The translations under genes were made by a program, and so were the position numbers. Shown here piece after piece: positions 11,406 through 23,666 of a stretch of 64,000 nt of DNA. Below the pieces are notes generated by a model that was given only the letters and a program-made list of their open reading frames with translations, was not told the DNA's origin and made no database searches. Source of the DNA: Rapana venosa. Lineage: Eukaryota; Mollusca; Gastropoda; Neogastropoda; Muricidae. The stretch spans positions 222,075 through 286,074 of the forward strand of contig CM054142.1 of the NCBI GenBank assembly GCA_028751875.1, read 5' to 3'. Every line of letters begins with the position of its first letter. The stretch's first letter is position 1.

Positions 11406-14400
11406 CGTAAAAAAAAGATAAAAAAAAAAAAACAGGGAAAAGCAAAAAAAAGTTACAAGAAAAAAAAACAGGGGAAAAAACAAAAAAAAAGTTAATAGAA
11501 ATAAAAAAAAGGGGGAAATGAACAAAAGTTTTCATAGAAATAAAAACAGGGAAAATGCAACAAAAAGTTAAATAGAAATAAAAACGGGGAAAATGCAAAA
11601 AAAAAGGTTTTATAGAAATAAAAACGGGGGAAAAAACAACAAAAAGTTATATAGAAAAAAAAACAGGGAAAATGCAACAAAAAGTTATCATAGAAATAAA
11701 AAAAGGAAAATCAAAAAAAAGTATCATAGAATAAAAAAAAGGGGAAAATGAAAAAAAAGTTTTTTATAGAAATAAAAACAGGGAAAAAGCAACAAAAAAT
11801 TTTCAAGAAATAAAAACAGGGAAAATGCAAAAAAAGTTATATAGAAAAAAAAACGGGAAATGCAACAAAAAGTTTCATAGAATAAAAACGGGAAAACAAC
11901 AAAAAAGTTAAACATAAAAAAAAACAGGAAAATGCAACAAAAATTTTTCATAGAAATAAAAACAGGAAAAGCAAAAAAAAAGTTTCAAGAAAAAAAAACA
12001 GGGAAAATGCAACAAAAAGTATCAAGAAAAAAAACGGGGAAAAAGCAACAAAAGTTATCATAGAAAAAAACAGGAAAATGCAACAAAAATTTTTCATAAA
12101 ATAAAAAAAAGGGAAAATGCAAAAAAAAAGTTACATAGAAAAAAAAGGGGGGAAAAGCAACAAAAAAATTATCAAAAAGAAAAAAAAACAGGGGAAAAAG
12201 CAACAAAAGTTATCATAGAAAAAAAACAGGAAAAAGCAAAAAAAAAGTTATCATAGAAATAAAAACGGGAAAAAGAACAAAAAATTATATAGAAATAAAA
12301 CGGGGGAAAAAGCAAAAAAGTTTTCATAAAATAAAAACGGGGGAAAATGCAAAAAAAAAAGTTTCATAGAAAAAAAACCGGGGAAAATGCAACAAAAAGT
12401 TATCATAGAAATAAAAACGGGGAAAATGCAACAAAAAGTTATCATAGAAATAAAAACGGGGAAAATGCAACAAAAAGTTATCATAGAAATAAAAACGGGG
12501 AAAATGCAACAAAAAGTTATCATAGAAATAAAAACGGGGAAAATGCAACAAAAAGTTATCCTAAAATAAAAACGGGGGAAAAAGCAACAAAAGTTTCAAA
12601 GAAAAAAAAACGGGAAAATGCAACAAAAAATTATATAGAAATAAAAACAGGGAAAAAAGCACAAAAAGTTATCATAGAAATAAAAACAGGGAAAAAGCAA
12701 CAAAATTTATCATAGAAATAAAAAAGGGAAAAAAACAACAAAAAGTTTTCATAGAAATAAAAACAGGAAAATGCAAAAAAAAGTTATCATGAAATAAAAA
12801 AAGGAAAAAGCAACAAAAAGTATCATGAAAAAAAAAGGGAAAATGCAAAAAAAATTTTTTCATAAAAAAAAACAGGGAAAATGCAACAAAAAGTTATCAA
12901 AGAAATAAAAAAGGAAAATGCAACAAAAATTATCTAGAAATAAAAAAAGGGAAAAAGCAACAAAAAGTTTCAAGAAATAAAACAGGGGAAAAAGCAACAA
13001 AAAGTTATCAAAAAAATAAAAACGGAAAATGCAACAAAAAGTTATCAAAAAAATAAAAAGGGAAAAAACAAAAAGTTACATAAAATAAAAAAAAGGGAAA
13101 ATGCAACAAAAAATTATCAAGAAATAAAAACGGGGAAAAAGCACAAAAATTTTCATAGAAAAAAAAACAGGGAAAAACAACAAAAAGTTTTCATAGAAAA
13201 AAACAGGGAAAATGCAACAAAAAGTTATCAAGAAATAAAAACAGGGAAAATGCAACAAAAAGTTATCAAAAATAAAAACGGGGGGAAAGCAACAAAAAGT
13301 TATAAGAAAAAAAACGGGGGAAAAAGCAACAAAAAGTTATCATAGAAATAAAAAAAGGGGGAAAAACAACAAAAAATTATCATAGAAATAAAAACAGGGA
13401 AAAAACAACAAAAAATTATCTAGAAATAAAACGGGAAAAAGCAACAAAAGTTTTTCATAGAAATAAAAACAGGGAAAATGCAACAAAATTATCATGAAAA
13501 AAAAACAGGAAAATGCAACAAAAAGTTTCATGAAATAAAAACGGGAAAAAGCAAAAAAAAAGTTTTCATAGAAATAAAAAAAGGGGAAAGCAACAAAAAA
13601 TTTTCATAGAAATAAAAACAGGGGAAAATGCAACAAAAAGTTTTCATAAAATAAAAACAGGGGGAAAACAACAAAAAGTTATCTGAAATAAAAACAGGGA
13701 AAAAGCAACAAAAAATTTTTCATAGAAAAAAAACAGGGAAAAGCAAAAAAAAGTTATAAGAAATAAAAAAAAGGGGAAAAAGCAAAAAAAGTTTTCATAA
13801 AAAAAAACAGGGGAAAAAGCAACAAAAGTTACATAGAAATAAAAACAGGGAAAAAGCAACAAAAAAAATTTTATATTTTGAAATAAAAACAGGGGAAAAA
13901 CAAAAAGTTATCATAGAAATAAAAACAGGGAAAATGCAACAAAAAGTTATCATAGAAATAAAAACAGGGAAAATGCAACAAAAAGTTATCATAGAAATAA
14001 AAACAGGGAAAATGCAACAAAAAGTTATCATAGAAATAAAAACAGGGAAAATGCAACAAAAAGTTATCATAGAAATAAAAACAGGGAAAATGCAACAAAA
14101 AGTTATCATAGAAATAAAAACAGGGAAAAACAACAAAAATTATCATAGAAATAAAAACAGGGGAAAAAGCAACAAAAAGTTATCTAGAAAAAAAACAGGG
14201 AAAAGCAACAAAAAGTTATCATAGAAATAAAAAAAGGGGGAAAAAGCAACAAAAAGTTATCATAGAAATAAAAACAGGGAAAATGCAACAAAAAGTTATC
14301 ATAGAAATAAAAACAGGGAAAATGCAACAAAAAGTTATCATAGAAATAAAAACAGGGAAAATGCAACAAAAAGTTATCATAGAAATAAAAACGGGAAAAA

Positions 14401-16948
14401 TGAACAAAAAGTTATCATAGAAATAAAAACAGGGAAAATGCAACAAAAAGTTATCATAAAATAAAAAAAAGGGGAAAAAACAACAAAAAATTTCATAAAA
14501 TAAAAAAAAGGGAAAATGCAACAAAAAATTACATAAAATAAAAACAGGGAAAAAAGAACAAAAAATTATCATAGAAAAAAAAAACAGGAAAAAAAAAAAG
14601 TTATCATAGAAAAAAAACAGGGAAATGCAACAAAAAGTTATCATAAAAAAAAAACAGGGAAAAAATGCAACAAAAAGTTTCAAGAAAAAAAAACAGGGGA
14701 AAAAGCAACAAAAAATTAAACAAGAAAAAAAACAGGGGGAAAAAGCAAAAAAAATTATCATAGAAATAAAAACAGGGAAAATCAAAAAAAAGTTATCATA
14801 GAAAAAAAAACAGGGAAAATGCAACAAAATTATCAAGAAAAAAAAACAGGGAAAATGAACAAAAAATTATATAGAAATAAAAACGGGGGAAAAGCAACAA
14901 AAAGTTTTCATAGAAAAAAAAAACGGGGAAAAAGCAACAAAAAGTTATCATAGAAAAAAAAACGGGGGGAAAAGCAACAAAAAAGTTATCATAGAAATTA
15001 AAAAAAGGGGAAAAATGCAACAAAAGTTTTCATGAAAATAAAACGGGAAAAGCAACAAAAGTTATCATAGAAAAAAAAACGGGGAAATGAAAAAAAGTTA
15101 TCATAGAAAAAAACGGGGAAAATGCAACAAAAAATTATCTAGAAATAAAAAAGGGGGAAAAGCAACAAAAAATTATAAGAAATAAAAAAGGGGGGAAAAA
15201 CAAAAAAATTTTCATAGAAATAAAAACGGGGGAAAAAGCAACAAAAATTATCATAGAAATAAAAAAGGGGAAAAGCACAAAAAGTTATCAAGAAATAAAA
15301 AGGGAAAATGCAACAAAAAGTTTTTCATAGAAAAAAAAACGGGGGAAAAGCAACAAAAAGTTACATAGAAATAAAAAAGGGGAAAAAGCAACAAAAAGTT
15401 TTTTTAGAAAAAAAAACGGGGAAAAAACAAAAAAAGTTTTATAAAAAAAACGGGGAAAAAGCAACAAAAAATTTTTTTCATAGAAAAAAAAACGGGGAAA
15501 AAGCAACAAAAAAATTATATAAAATAAAAAAAGGGAAATGCAACAAAAAGTTATCATAGAAAAAAAAACAGGAAAAAACAACAAAAATTTCATAGAAATA
15601 AAAAAGGAAAATGCAACAAAAAAATTTTCATAGAAATAAAAAAAAGGGAAAAATTTCAAAAAAAGTTTTTCTAGAAAAAAAAAGGGAAAAAAGCAACAAA
15701 AAAGTTACATAGAAAATAAAACAGGAAAAAGCAACAAAAGTTATCATAGAAATAAAAACAGGGAAAATGCAACAAAAAATTTTCATAGAAATAAAAAAGG
15801 AAAATGCAACAAAAAGTTATAAAGAAATAAAAAAAGGGGAAAAGCAACAAAAATTTCAAGAAATAAAAAAAAGGGGAAAATCAACAAAAAGTTTTTCATA
15901 AAAAAAAACAGGGAAAAAGCAACAAAAAGTTTTTCATAGAAATAAAACAGGGAAAATGCAACAAAAGTTTTTATAGAAATAAAAACGGGGAAAATGAAAA
16001 AAAGTTATCTAGAAAAAAAAACGGGAAAAGCAACAAAAAGTTAATTTGAAAAAAAAAGGGGAAAATGCAACAAAAAATTATCATAGAAAAAAAACGGGGA
16101 AAATCAACAAAAAATTTCATAGAAATAAAAAAGGGGAAAATCAACAAAAAGTTTTCATAGAAATAAAACGGAAAAAGCAACAAAAAAAATTATCATGAAA
16201 AAAAAAGGGGAAAAAGCAACAAAAATTATCATAAAAAAAAACGGGAAAATGCAACAAAAAAATTTTCATAGAAATAAAAAAGGGAAAAAAACAAAAAGTT
16301 TTTCATAGAAAAAAAAAACGGGGAAAATGCAAAAAAAAGTTATCATAGAAAAAAAAACGGGAAAATGCAACAAAAATTATCATAGAAATAAAAAGGGGAA
16401 AGCAAAAAAAAGTTTCTAGAAATAAAAACGGGAAAAATGCAAAAAAAAGTTATCATAGAAATAAAACGGGGAAAATCAACAAAAAGTTATCATAAAATAA
16501 AAACGGGGGAAAATTTCAACAAAAAATTTTTCATAGAAATAAAAAAGGGAAAATGCAACAAAAAATTATCAAGAAATAAAAAACAGGGAAAAAACAACAA
16601 AAAGTTATCATAGAAAAAAACAGGGGAAAAACAACAAAAAAATTATCATAGAAAAAAAACGGGAAAAGCAACAAAAAGTTTCATAGAAATAAAAACAGGA
16701 AAAAGCAACAAAAAAATTATCATAAAATAAAAACGGAAAATGCAAAAAAAAAAGTTATATAGAAAAAAAACAGGGAAAATGCAACAAAAAGTTATCATAG
16801 AAATAAAAACAGGGAAAATGCAACAAAAAGTTATCATAGAAATAAAAACAGGGAAAATGCAACAAAAAGTTATCATAGAAATAAAAACAGGGAAAATCCA
16901 ACAAAAAGTTATCATAGAAATAAAAACAGGGAAAATCCAACAAAAAGT
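11406..16948. repeat. 5.5-kb array of a 39-bp A-rich minisatellite (~140 copies)
   Basis: The consensus unit is 39 bp: 'gaaaatgcaacaaaaagtta' then 'tcatagaaataaaaacagg'. Clean blocks of identical copies occur at about 12385-12560 (a 'cgggg' subtype), 13905-14150, 14260-14380 and 16780-16948 (a 'caggg' subtype). Between them most copies differ by one- to three-base indels ('caaga', 'tctaga', 'gaaaaaa'). Because 39 is divisible by three, clean blocks read through as a 13-residue repeat on both strands (MQQKVIIEIKTGK on plus, MITFCCIFPVFIS on minus). There is no start context, splice site or constant frame across the array, so these are not genes. Confidence 0.95.
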
Positions 16949-16961
16949 ATAATAATGTATA

Positions 16962-17700
16962 ATTAATGAGCAAAGACAAAAACAGTTCACAAATGCCAGG
17001 ACTACAGTGACAGATCATTTGCATAAAATCTCTGACCCCTGACCCTCTGTCAGTTCCCAATTTTTTTAAATATCAGCAATGATTTTGGAAAGTGTTTTCG
17101 AAACATTTTCTAAAAAAGTGACATGACATAGTTTTGTTTTTAAAATACACATTCATTACACAAGAACTTTTGGTCCTAATGGCACGTTTTATAAGCCTCT
17201 AATATCACTGCTTAGTTGATGCTAAAGCTGCAAAAATATGCCTTTAAAAAAAAAAAGGAATCTAATTTTCATTCTGCATGACCCTTTAGATGGATGAATT
17301 GCAGATATGTAAATTTGTCACCTCGTCTTGTTCAAAGGTGAAGAACATGATCTGTCAGCTCCACGTCATACAGGCAGGCAGGCATGACATCACGGCTGTG
17401 GCAGCATTTCCACGTGGACTTGGCTGACAGGAGGTGACAGTGCCTGATGGGATGGTCTTGACTGCATCTGTTCATCACATGATACCTGGTAAAACATTAC
17501 GTGCCACAGATTAAAATTGGAGAAAAACCCAAAAAAGAGTAAGAAAAAAAAGATATGAACAAATGACTAGCAAAGACAAAACCCACAACAGTGAAGAACA
17601 CAGTGACAGATCATGTGCCTAAGATATTTTAGGCCTTAACTCTGTCAGATGTTCCCCTTGATTTGAGAAAACCAGTAACAACTTTTAAAAGATTTTCTAC
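16962..17700. repeat. Degenerate ~0.6-kb direct duplication right of the 39-bp array
   Basis: The stretch from 16968 ('agcaaagacaaaa...acagtgacagatcat.tgc...ctctgtcag') is echoed from about 17569 at an offset of about 604 bp. Sequence just before both copies also resembles the A-rich array edge. The duplication includes array-flanking DNA, so the array may have grown inside one copy of a larger repeat. Confidence 0.55.
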
Positions 17701-18374
17701 AGATATTTTAACAAGTATTTCAACTCTAAAACTCTGATTTTCCTGAATAAATGGACTTACTACATTGCAATCAGCCTTGCATGTTTTACCAATACTGTTA
17801 AATTTAGAAAGTCCATTCCAACAATTTCAATGTTCAAAAAGACAATATCAAACTTCCAGAAACACAAAAATTATTATACAGATTTTTTGGGTTTAAATTG
17901 CAAATACACTGCCAATTCCACAACAGGATACTCATTCTGGAAATTGCTCCTGCCACATCTGCCAAAAACTAAAGATAGGCTCTGTACATAAGTAAAATGC
18001 CAGCCAACATTTTCTTTTCTAACTGCTTATCGCCCCACTGACCAGAAAGGCCACTAAGTAATTTCAGGGCTGTCATACCATTCCCATTGTGTTCACATTC
18101 AACAGATTCTAGTCCTCTAAAACTTTCTTACATGTTACAGACCCACCAACCATGAGGGCCATATCATTATGAGGGAGTCACCTTGTACATCTATTCTTAT
18201 GGCAGCAACCCCCACCCTCCTTGATATTTGAAGAGGAAGCCTGTGAACTTTTCCTACAGCAAACTATCAAAATTTGTTATCTTTGACAGACTGACTCAAC
18301 TGTATCTATGTACTCACACATGCAGGGTAGTGATGAGGAGTTATCCAGATAACTGCAATGCTGCTTAGGTAAAG
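17701..18374. other. Intergenic, no gene
   Basis: No reading frame or repeat with support. Confidence 0.5.
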
Positions 18375-19142
18375 TCACACAGGCAGGGTTTTCTTAAAGT
18401 TCTCCTGATGCCAAGGTACAGCAACACAGGCGGCTTTTGTTGTTGTTGTCGAGTCCTGACGCCAAGGTACAGCAAACACAGGCAGGGTTTGTTGTTGTTG
18501 TTGTGTCCTGACGCCAAGGTACAGCAAACACAGGCAGGGTTTTGTTGTTGCTGTTGTTGTGTCCTGACGCCAAGGTACAGCATACACAGGCAGGGTTTTC
18601 TTAGAATCCTGACGCCAAGGTACAGCATACACAGGCAGGGTTTTCTTAGAATCCTGATGTCAAGGTACAGCATACACAGGCAGGGTTTTCTTAGAATCCT
18701 GATGCCAAGGTATAGCATACACAGGCAGGGTTTTCTTAGAATCCTGATGCCAAGGTATAGCATACACAGGCAGGGTTTTCTTAGAATCCTGATGTCAAGG
18801 TATAGCATACACAGGCAGGGTTTTCTTAGAATCCTGATGTCAAGGTACAGCATACACAGGCAGGGTTTTCTTAGAATCCTGATGTCAAGGTACAGTAATG
18901 CAGGCAGGGTTTTCTTAGAATTCTCCTGATGCCAAGGTACAGCAATGCAGGAAGGCTTTTTCTTTTTTAGAATTGTGATGCCAAGGTATAGCAACACGAG
19001 CAGTTTTTTTTGCACTTTTTAAGAGTTCTCCTGATGCTAAGGTATAGCAACTCAGGCAGGTTTTTTCTTTTTTTTCTTTTTTAAGAGTTCTCCTAATGCC
19101 AAGGTACAGCAATGCAGGCAGGGTTTTCTTAAGAGTTTTCCT
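18375..19142. repeat. 45-bp minisatellite (~15 copies) with GTT-expanded left copies
   Basis: The unit is 'tcctgatgccaaggtacagc' followed by about 25 bp ending 'gggttttcttagaa'; central copies are spaced exactly 45 bp. In the three leftmost copies 'ttcttagaa' is replaced by a (GTT)n tract, so a microsatellite has grown inside the minisatellite unit. The right end (18950-19140) is more divergent, with T-rich insertions. Since 45 is divisible by three, both strands are open (a 216-codon frame on minus with a 15-residue period, a 173-codon frame on plus). The frames change register at the array ends, and no start or splice signals favour coding. Confidence 0.92.
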
Positions 19143-20400
19143 GATTATGACATCACCACTCAAATGCAGAGTTTTCATGGAGTAAGTTCTCAAATAATGC
19201 TGAAAAGTACCATTCCACCATACGTCAGTATGATCCACATGACTATCACCCTATCAAAACTCCCATGGAATAAGGACAGGAAGGAGGGATTTGAAAACTT
19301 TTTTTAAAAATGTGAAGGGGTGATGAAATCACAATCGTTCATGAAAACTGTATCAATGCCTTTAAAGGTGGGTTTTTTTTTAAAACACCGAAATCACTGT
19401 CACCATGATTGCATGATTGCTCAACTTCCAACCTCTGGCTTTATCTACTTTTGGGATTTAAGTCTAGTTTTTGTTTATTTTGTTTTACTTCACTCTATTT
19501 TTTATGTTTATTTTGTTTCAGTCCTGGCTTTTTACTTTTCGGGTTTATTTTCTTGATTTATTTTACTATTCCTGGCTTTGTGTTTAGTTTAAGAGTTTAA
19601 TTCTGGTTTTTTAAAACAATTTTGTTTTATTTCATTACACCTGAATTTTTTGCTTTAAAATTCATTTTATTTTGTTTACTTTATATGACTAACTTTTAAT
19701 TTCTTTTAGTTTTTACATTCTATTTTGTTTTGTTAAATTCTATTTTTATTTCTTCAAGCCAAGAGGGGTGTTGATGCAATCTTTGATCTGGTGTCCAGTG
19801 ATCGTTTGAAGGTAGCTGACTGAATAGTCAGTCATATACACATTTAAATCAAAGCCTAAATCACAATATCTGAGCTGACATTTATTCAGAGTGGAAACAG
19901 GATAACCGGAGTCACTTCCCTGTGTAAATAATGCAAACATGTGCTTCAGAAATTTTTTTCGATCAACGTGCCTGTGAGCTGTGCGAGGCTGCATGGCCGG
20001 TGCCTTTGCATCTCTACCTCTTTATACATTCAATTTTATGCTGAACAGTGCATTATCCGCAACTGTTCACTGCTCTTAGAAATGTTGGCCTTTTGAAGTG
20101 TTTCGAGCACACATTGCGAGTTTAGATTTTACTCCGGTGCAAAAATTTCAAATGCTTCATCAGTGATGCATTTCTGTCCTACAAGACTTGGAAACCTGCA
20201 ACGGTCTTAGTCATGACAACGGCACTGAGATTAACATTTCCAATTCTTAGAGACATGCTGGTTTGTACTCCAGATCCCAAGCAACAAAGCTCTCCAGGGC
20301 TTTGCTGACAGGCTTGCTTTAACCTCCATTCCCTATCCTTTATCAAGGGGCCCAAAAAAGCAATAAAGTCACCTGTAGATCATACATTCGGTTCAGCAGT
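19143..20400. other. Intergenic; one 82-codon minus-strand frame
   Basis: Mostly T-rich on plus (19440-19750). A minus-strand frame at 19994-19746 has unbiased composition and starts MQPRTAHRHVDRKKF. Its stop is followed at once by AATAAA-like sequence. It has no recognised domain, signal peptide or transmembrane segment. It could be a terminal exon of an unknown gene, a transposon remnant, or chance. Confidence 0.3.
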
Positions 20401-20537
20401 CTGGTACCCCAGAAGTGGCATCCATCTGAAGTTCCTGTTGACGAGGTCCACTTGGACAGCTGAGCATTTTTATTCTTGACAGTGTGGCTGGCTCCTCCTC
20501 CTCCTATGCAAAGACCATGGGAAGAAAGGATTCAGTT

Positions 20538-20702
20538 TCAGTTTTTACAAGGCCAGCTGACTGAAGAGCTTGATGCATGAGGAGATCTTCTGCTGCATTC
20601 TGGGCAGAGGAAGGAAGGAACGGGAACTGCTGTTGGTTGATCCTTGAGTAGCTGTGTCCACTTCTTATGTTTCTCTTTCCGCCTCTTACACTGGGCATTT
20701 AT
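20538..20702 (-). CDS. Candidate terminal exon of an unidentified minus-strand gene
   Basis: On minus, 'tttcatatctttgtcatcag' forms a plausible acceptor ending at 20703, and 165 nt stay open (phase 0) to a TGA at 20540. The product would begin INAQCKRRKEKHKKW, a basic stretch, followed by a Pro/Ser-rich segment with one CPEC motif. A second frame in the same DNA, from an ATG at 20698, also stays open for 64 codons, so the frame is uncertain. Joining it directly to the exon at 21240-21364 would give an immediate stop, so either an intermediate exon is missing or the model is wrong. No family recognised. Confidence 0.25.
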   Translation of the reverse strand: MNAQCKRRKEKHKKWTQLLKDQPTAVPVPSFLCPECSRRSPHASSSSVSWPCKN

Positions 20703-20748
20703 CTGATGACAAAGATATGAAATAGAGTGGTAAACACTTAACACTCAA

Positions 20749-20859
20749 GTTGAGAGAGAGAGAGAGGCAAGTGGGTAAGCCAGAGGATTTTGTTTGCCAG
20801 GCCCTCATAGAAGGGGAAAGATACATGAGTAAAAGAAAAAGAAAGTGGAGAGAGAGAGA

Positions 20860-20892
<33 letters not shown>

Positions 20893-20914
20893 GGGAAGGG
20901 GGGGGGGGGGCAGA
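20749..20914 (+). repeat. Purine-rich tract with GA repeats and long G homopolymers
   Basis: A (GA)n at 20753-20766 is followed by non-repeat DNA and then a (GA)n running into G-runs (20849-20910) broken only by 'gaggga'. This mirror-type polypurine sequence could form triplex or G-quadruplex structures. Confidence 0.85.
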
Positions 20915-21239
20915 CAGACACACACAGAATAGAAATTGGTCTATGATCACCATTGACATTTCAGATTCAGAATTCAGTTTAAAGACCTTAAGATTTCAGC
21001 TTGTGACCCTACTGGGGCAGAAAGGATTTCATGATGCAATTTTGACCAACAGCACATTGTAAACACTGGGTTAGTCAGATATATTGCAGTCAATCTTTTA
21101 AACAATTTTATTTAGATATTTAATTTTGATTTGTAAAATATGCTCACTTTCAACATTTTCTGGACTTTAGAAATCTAACTCTTCAAGACTGTGACAGATT
21201 TCAGCCCTGTGTGATTGATGCCTGTCCTGGCATCCTCAC

Positions 21240-21364
21240 CTTTATTGGATCTGATCATTGCCATTCCAGAACATTCTGTTGACATACTGACAGACAGAGT
21301 CATGGGAAATAAACCCACTACAGATCCACACTCATCTGTTTCATTTTGTTCATCCAACTTTGTA
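21240..21364 (-). CDS. Candidate internal exon of an unidentified minus-strand gene
   Basis: On minus the segment is bounded by a 'ggaatgcctgcag' acceptor and an 'aataaag|gtgagg' donor close to consensus. It is open for 41 codons (TKLDEQNETDECGSVVGLF at the start), entering after two bases of a codon and leaving one. The composition is protein-like (acidic start, then Met/Ser-rich), but no domain is recognisable. It lies 1.3 kb downstream of the promoter-like region near 22.8 kb on the same strand, which fits a small gene reading leftward. An isolated 125-nt open stretch with splice-like ends can arise by chance. Confidence 0.3.
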
Positions 21365-22664
21365 CTGCAGGCATTCCAGATTTAAACAAGCGACCCAGGT
21401 TTTTTCATGGAATAACTCTGGCAAGCAATATTCTGAAGGATCTGTGTGACCTGTTCAGAACCAAGCAGCCATATACTTATGGCAAACATTTTTCTGTCTA
21501 AACAATCTGCAGTCTTGTCATTGCTACACTAATGGTTATATTATTTAAGACAACCATGGTGACTAAATTTTTTATTTTACTTCACAATAATAAAAAAACA
21601 ACAGTTTTTACCTCATGTTTCGACTTCTTCCCAAACTCTGTGGAAATCATCAGAGCAGCGCAGTGGATTTTGCAGCCTGTGTGTTGTGGGCAACTTGAAT
21701 CAGGTGACCCCCACCCCTCTCCAGCTTAGTCATTTCTTGGTTTCCTATCAGATGAAAAAATACATTGTCATTAGGCTGGTTCAGTGACTGGGGTAGTTTG
21801 GGTTTATCTAATGACAACTATAACAAAACATGAATAACAACATATTTAATGAAAAAATTGAGTGATGAGTTATTAAAAAAAAGTTGAAAAAATGTTGCAT
21901 TACTAGTTTGGTTACAGTCCACAGCTTTCACTTTTTCCTGCCTTAATGTAACACATAGAACCCATGTATGTTACTGTGCATACATTCTGAAATGAAATAA
22001 GTGGGGCACAGTTACTGATGAGCCATTATAAAATGAAACTGTTTACCATTAAATGCAAACATTCCTTTTTTTCCCCCATAGTTTCGCCTACATATGTCTT
22101 TCTCTTTTTGTTTAAAACCCCCACAAAAACCAGGCCAATAAGGACCTGAAGCAGGGGTGACGCACACACCTATACCCATCATGCAGTCGGCCACCAGGGA
22201 AGACCAGGTGCTGCCAGGTTCAACTTGTCCTGGACACTGCCTTCAACATTTCACTGCAGTGTCCCACCTTCACTCCCCACCATTCAATACAAAGAACCAG
22301 AATCTAACCTAAAGTATATATTACATTCCTTCCCTGACCAACAAAAATAAATTTTTACATAATTTTTTTTTTTATTGTGTGTTTCACACAATTGCTTGAA
22401 GCAAAAAACTGCCTTATAAAGAAAAAAGGCTGAATCACTGTTTGCATACTTTGTACTAACAATTTGGATGCACAACCACCGAAATGTTGTTAAAAACATA
22501 CAGACTTCTTTGGTTTTGAGGAAGCGTTGATTGATTGACAACTCTTTGGTAAGGTTGTGTTTGCCAAGTCTCTCCCTCCTCTAACAATAAAGGTATTCTC
22601 AAACGTTAAACATGTTAGGAAAGTTCATTAATGATCTCTACATAAGGCAATGTGAGAATCGTAC

Positions 22665-22900
22665 CTGATGGTCTGATACGAAGACCGACAGCTCGGGGCC
22701 AGCACGACATTTACCTTTGGGAAGTGAACAGCAAATGCATCTTGTTATTTAACAGCTTCGGTCTCTGCTGCAATCCTGAATTCGTGCTCACCTAATTATC
22801 CCGCTCGATCACGTGCGAAAGGCGGAGTAACTCTTGTGTCAAATGAAGGTAAAACTATTTTGACCAATCAGCGACAAGCGCTGTCGTTTGCTGCGCACTT
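22665..22900 (-). promoter_or_regulatory. Promoter-like region with first-exon donor (minus strand)
   Basis: A GC-richer island in AT-rich surroundings. It carries a CCAAT box in 'accaatcagcg' (22864; ATTGG on minus) and a palindromic E-box CACGTG (22810-22815). Downstream on minus, the sequence ends at a strong donor, 'ccatcag|gtacga' (exon edge at 22665). An ATG 53 nt upstream of the donor is open (MSCWPRAVGLRIRPS), but the exon may be 5' UTR. This looks like the start of a leftward gene, possibly the one holding the candidate exon at 21240-21364. Confidence 0.35.
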
Positions 22901-23324
22901 TTACAAGCTATTTACAATGCGGCTTTGAGAAAAAGCATTTGGCCTATGCCCTCAGTCAAATAAAATTACTAACATCTGTTTTCCCCCTTCACTTTTTTTT
23001 TATCACCTTTACATTTCTGTGTTCTGTGCAATAGTAATATTCATACATAACATCCCATTTCATTCTCTAAAAACTGCTGCTCCACTGTGCCGTACAGGTA
23101 AGGGGGAGGGTCATGGACTTCAATCTGTTGGCTACAGTTGACAACCCATTATGCAGTCAGGACTTTAATTTTATGACTTCTTGTTAGGTTACCATTATGA
23201 AAGGCATCCATTATGTGAAAAAACATTAACAGAATTGTTTAAACCCAAATGACTGAAAGTTTTTTTTTAAAAACACCAAAAACAGACACCCCCAAAAACA
23301 ACAACAACCCAACAACAACAAAAA

Positions 23325-23382
23325 CAAACAATGGTGGGTGTCTGTGTGTGTGTGTGTGTTGGGGGTGGGGGGTGGGGGTGGA
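23325..23382 (+). repeat. (TG)n followed by G-rich tract
   Basis: 'gtgtctgtgtgtgtgtgtgtgt' runs into 'gggggtggggggtgggggtg'. A simple repeat with G-quadruplex potential. Confidence 0.9.
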
Positions 23383-23666
23383 ATCTTTGGCTATCATGAC
23401 AAAATCCATTAAGTTTTTGTCTTCTTTTTAGACCCTTGAATAAAATAAAAATGAAATAGCAAATTTTCATCAAAATCGAAGTAGCCATTTACTCAAACAA
23501 CTGTGAACAAAATGAAAACAAGTGAATCGCGTCTCAAGCATTATGTCTACGAAGGAAAACATTTGTTTGTTTTCTTGTGTCTAGGTTTAAAAGGTGGTGG
23601 AGGGCACACAGATGCTTTCTGGCTGTACCGAAAGGATGCTGTGTTTAAACTGTTTAAATCACTAAC

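Noticed and set aside
12251..14836. Hydrophobic frames (MITFCCIFPVFIS repeats) and basic frames (MQQKVIIEIKTGK repeats)
   Set aside because: Both strands of a 39-bp repeat read through because 39 is divisible by three; frames break wherever copies carry indels.
10036..16948. CRISPR-like array
   Set aside because: Units are contiguous with no unique spacers and the genome is eukaryotic.
18365..19015. 216-codon minus-strand frame with a 15-residue repeat
   Set aside because: Explained by the 45-bp minisatellite, which is also open on plus.
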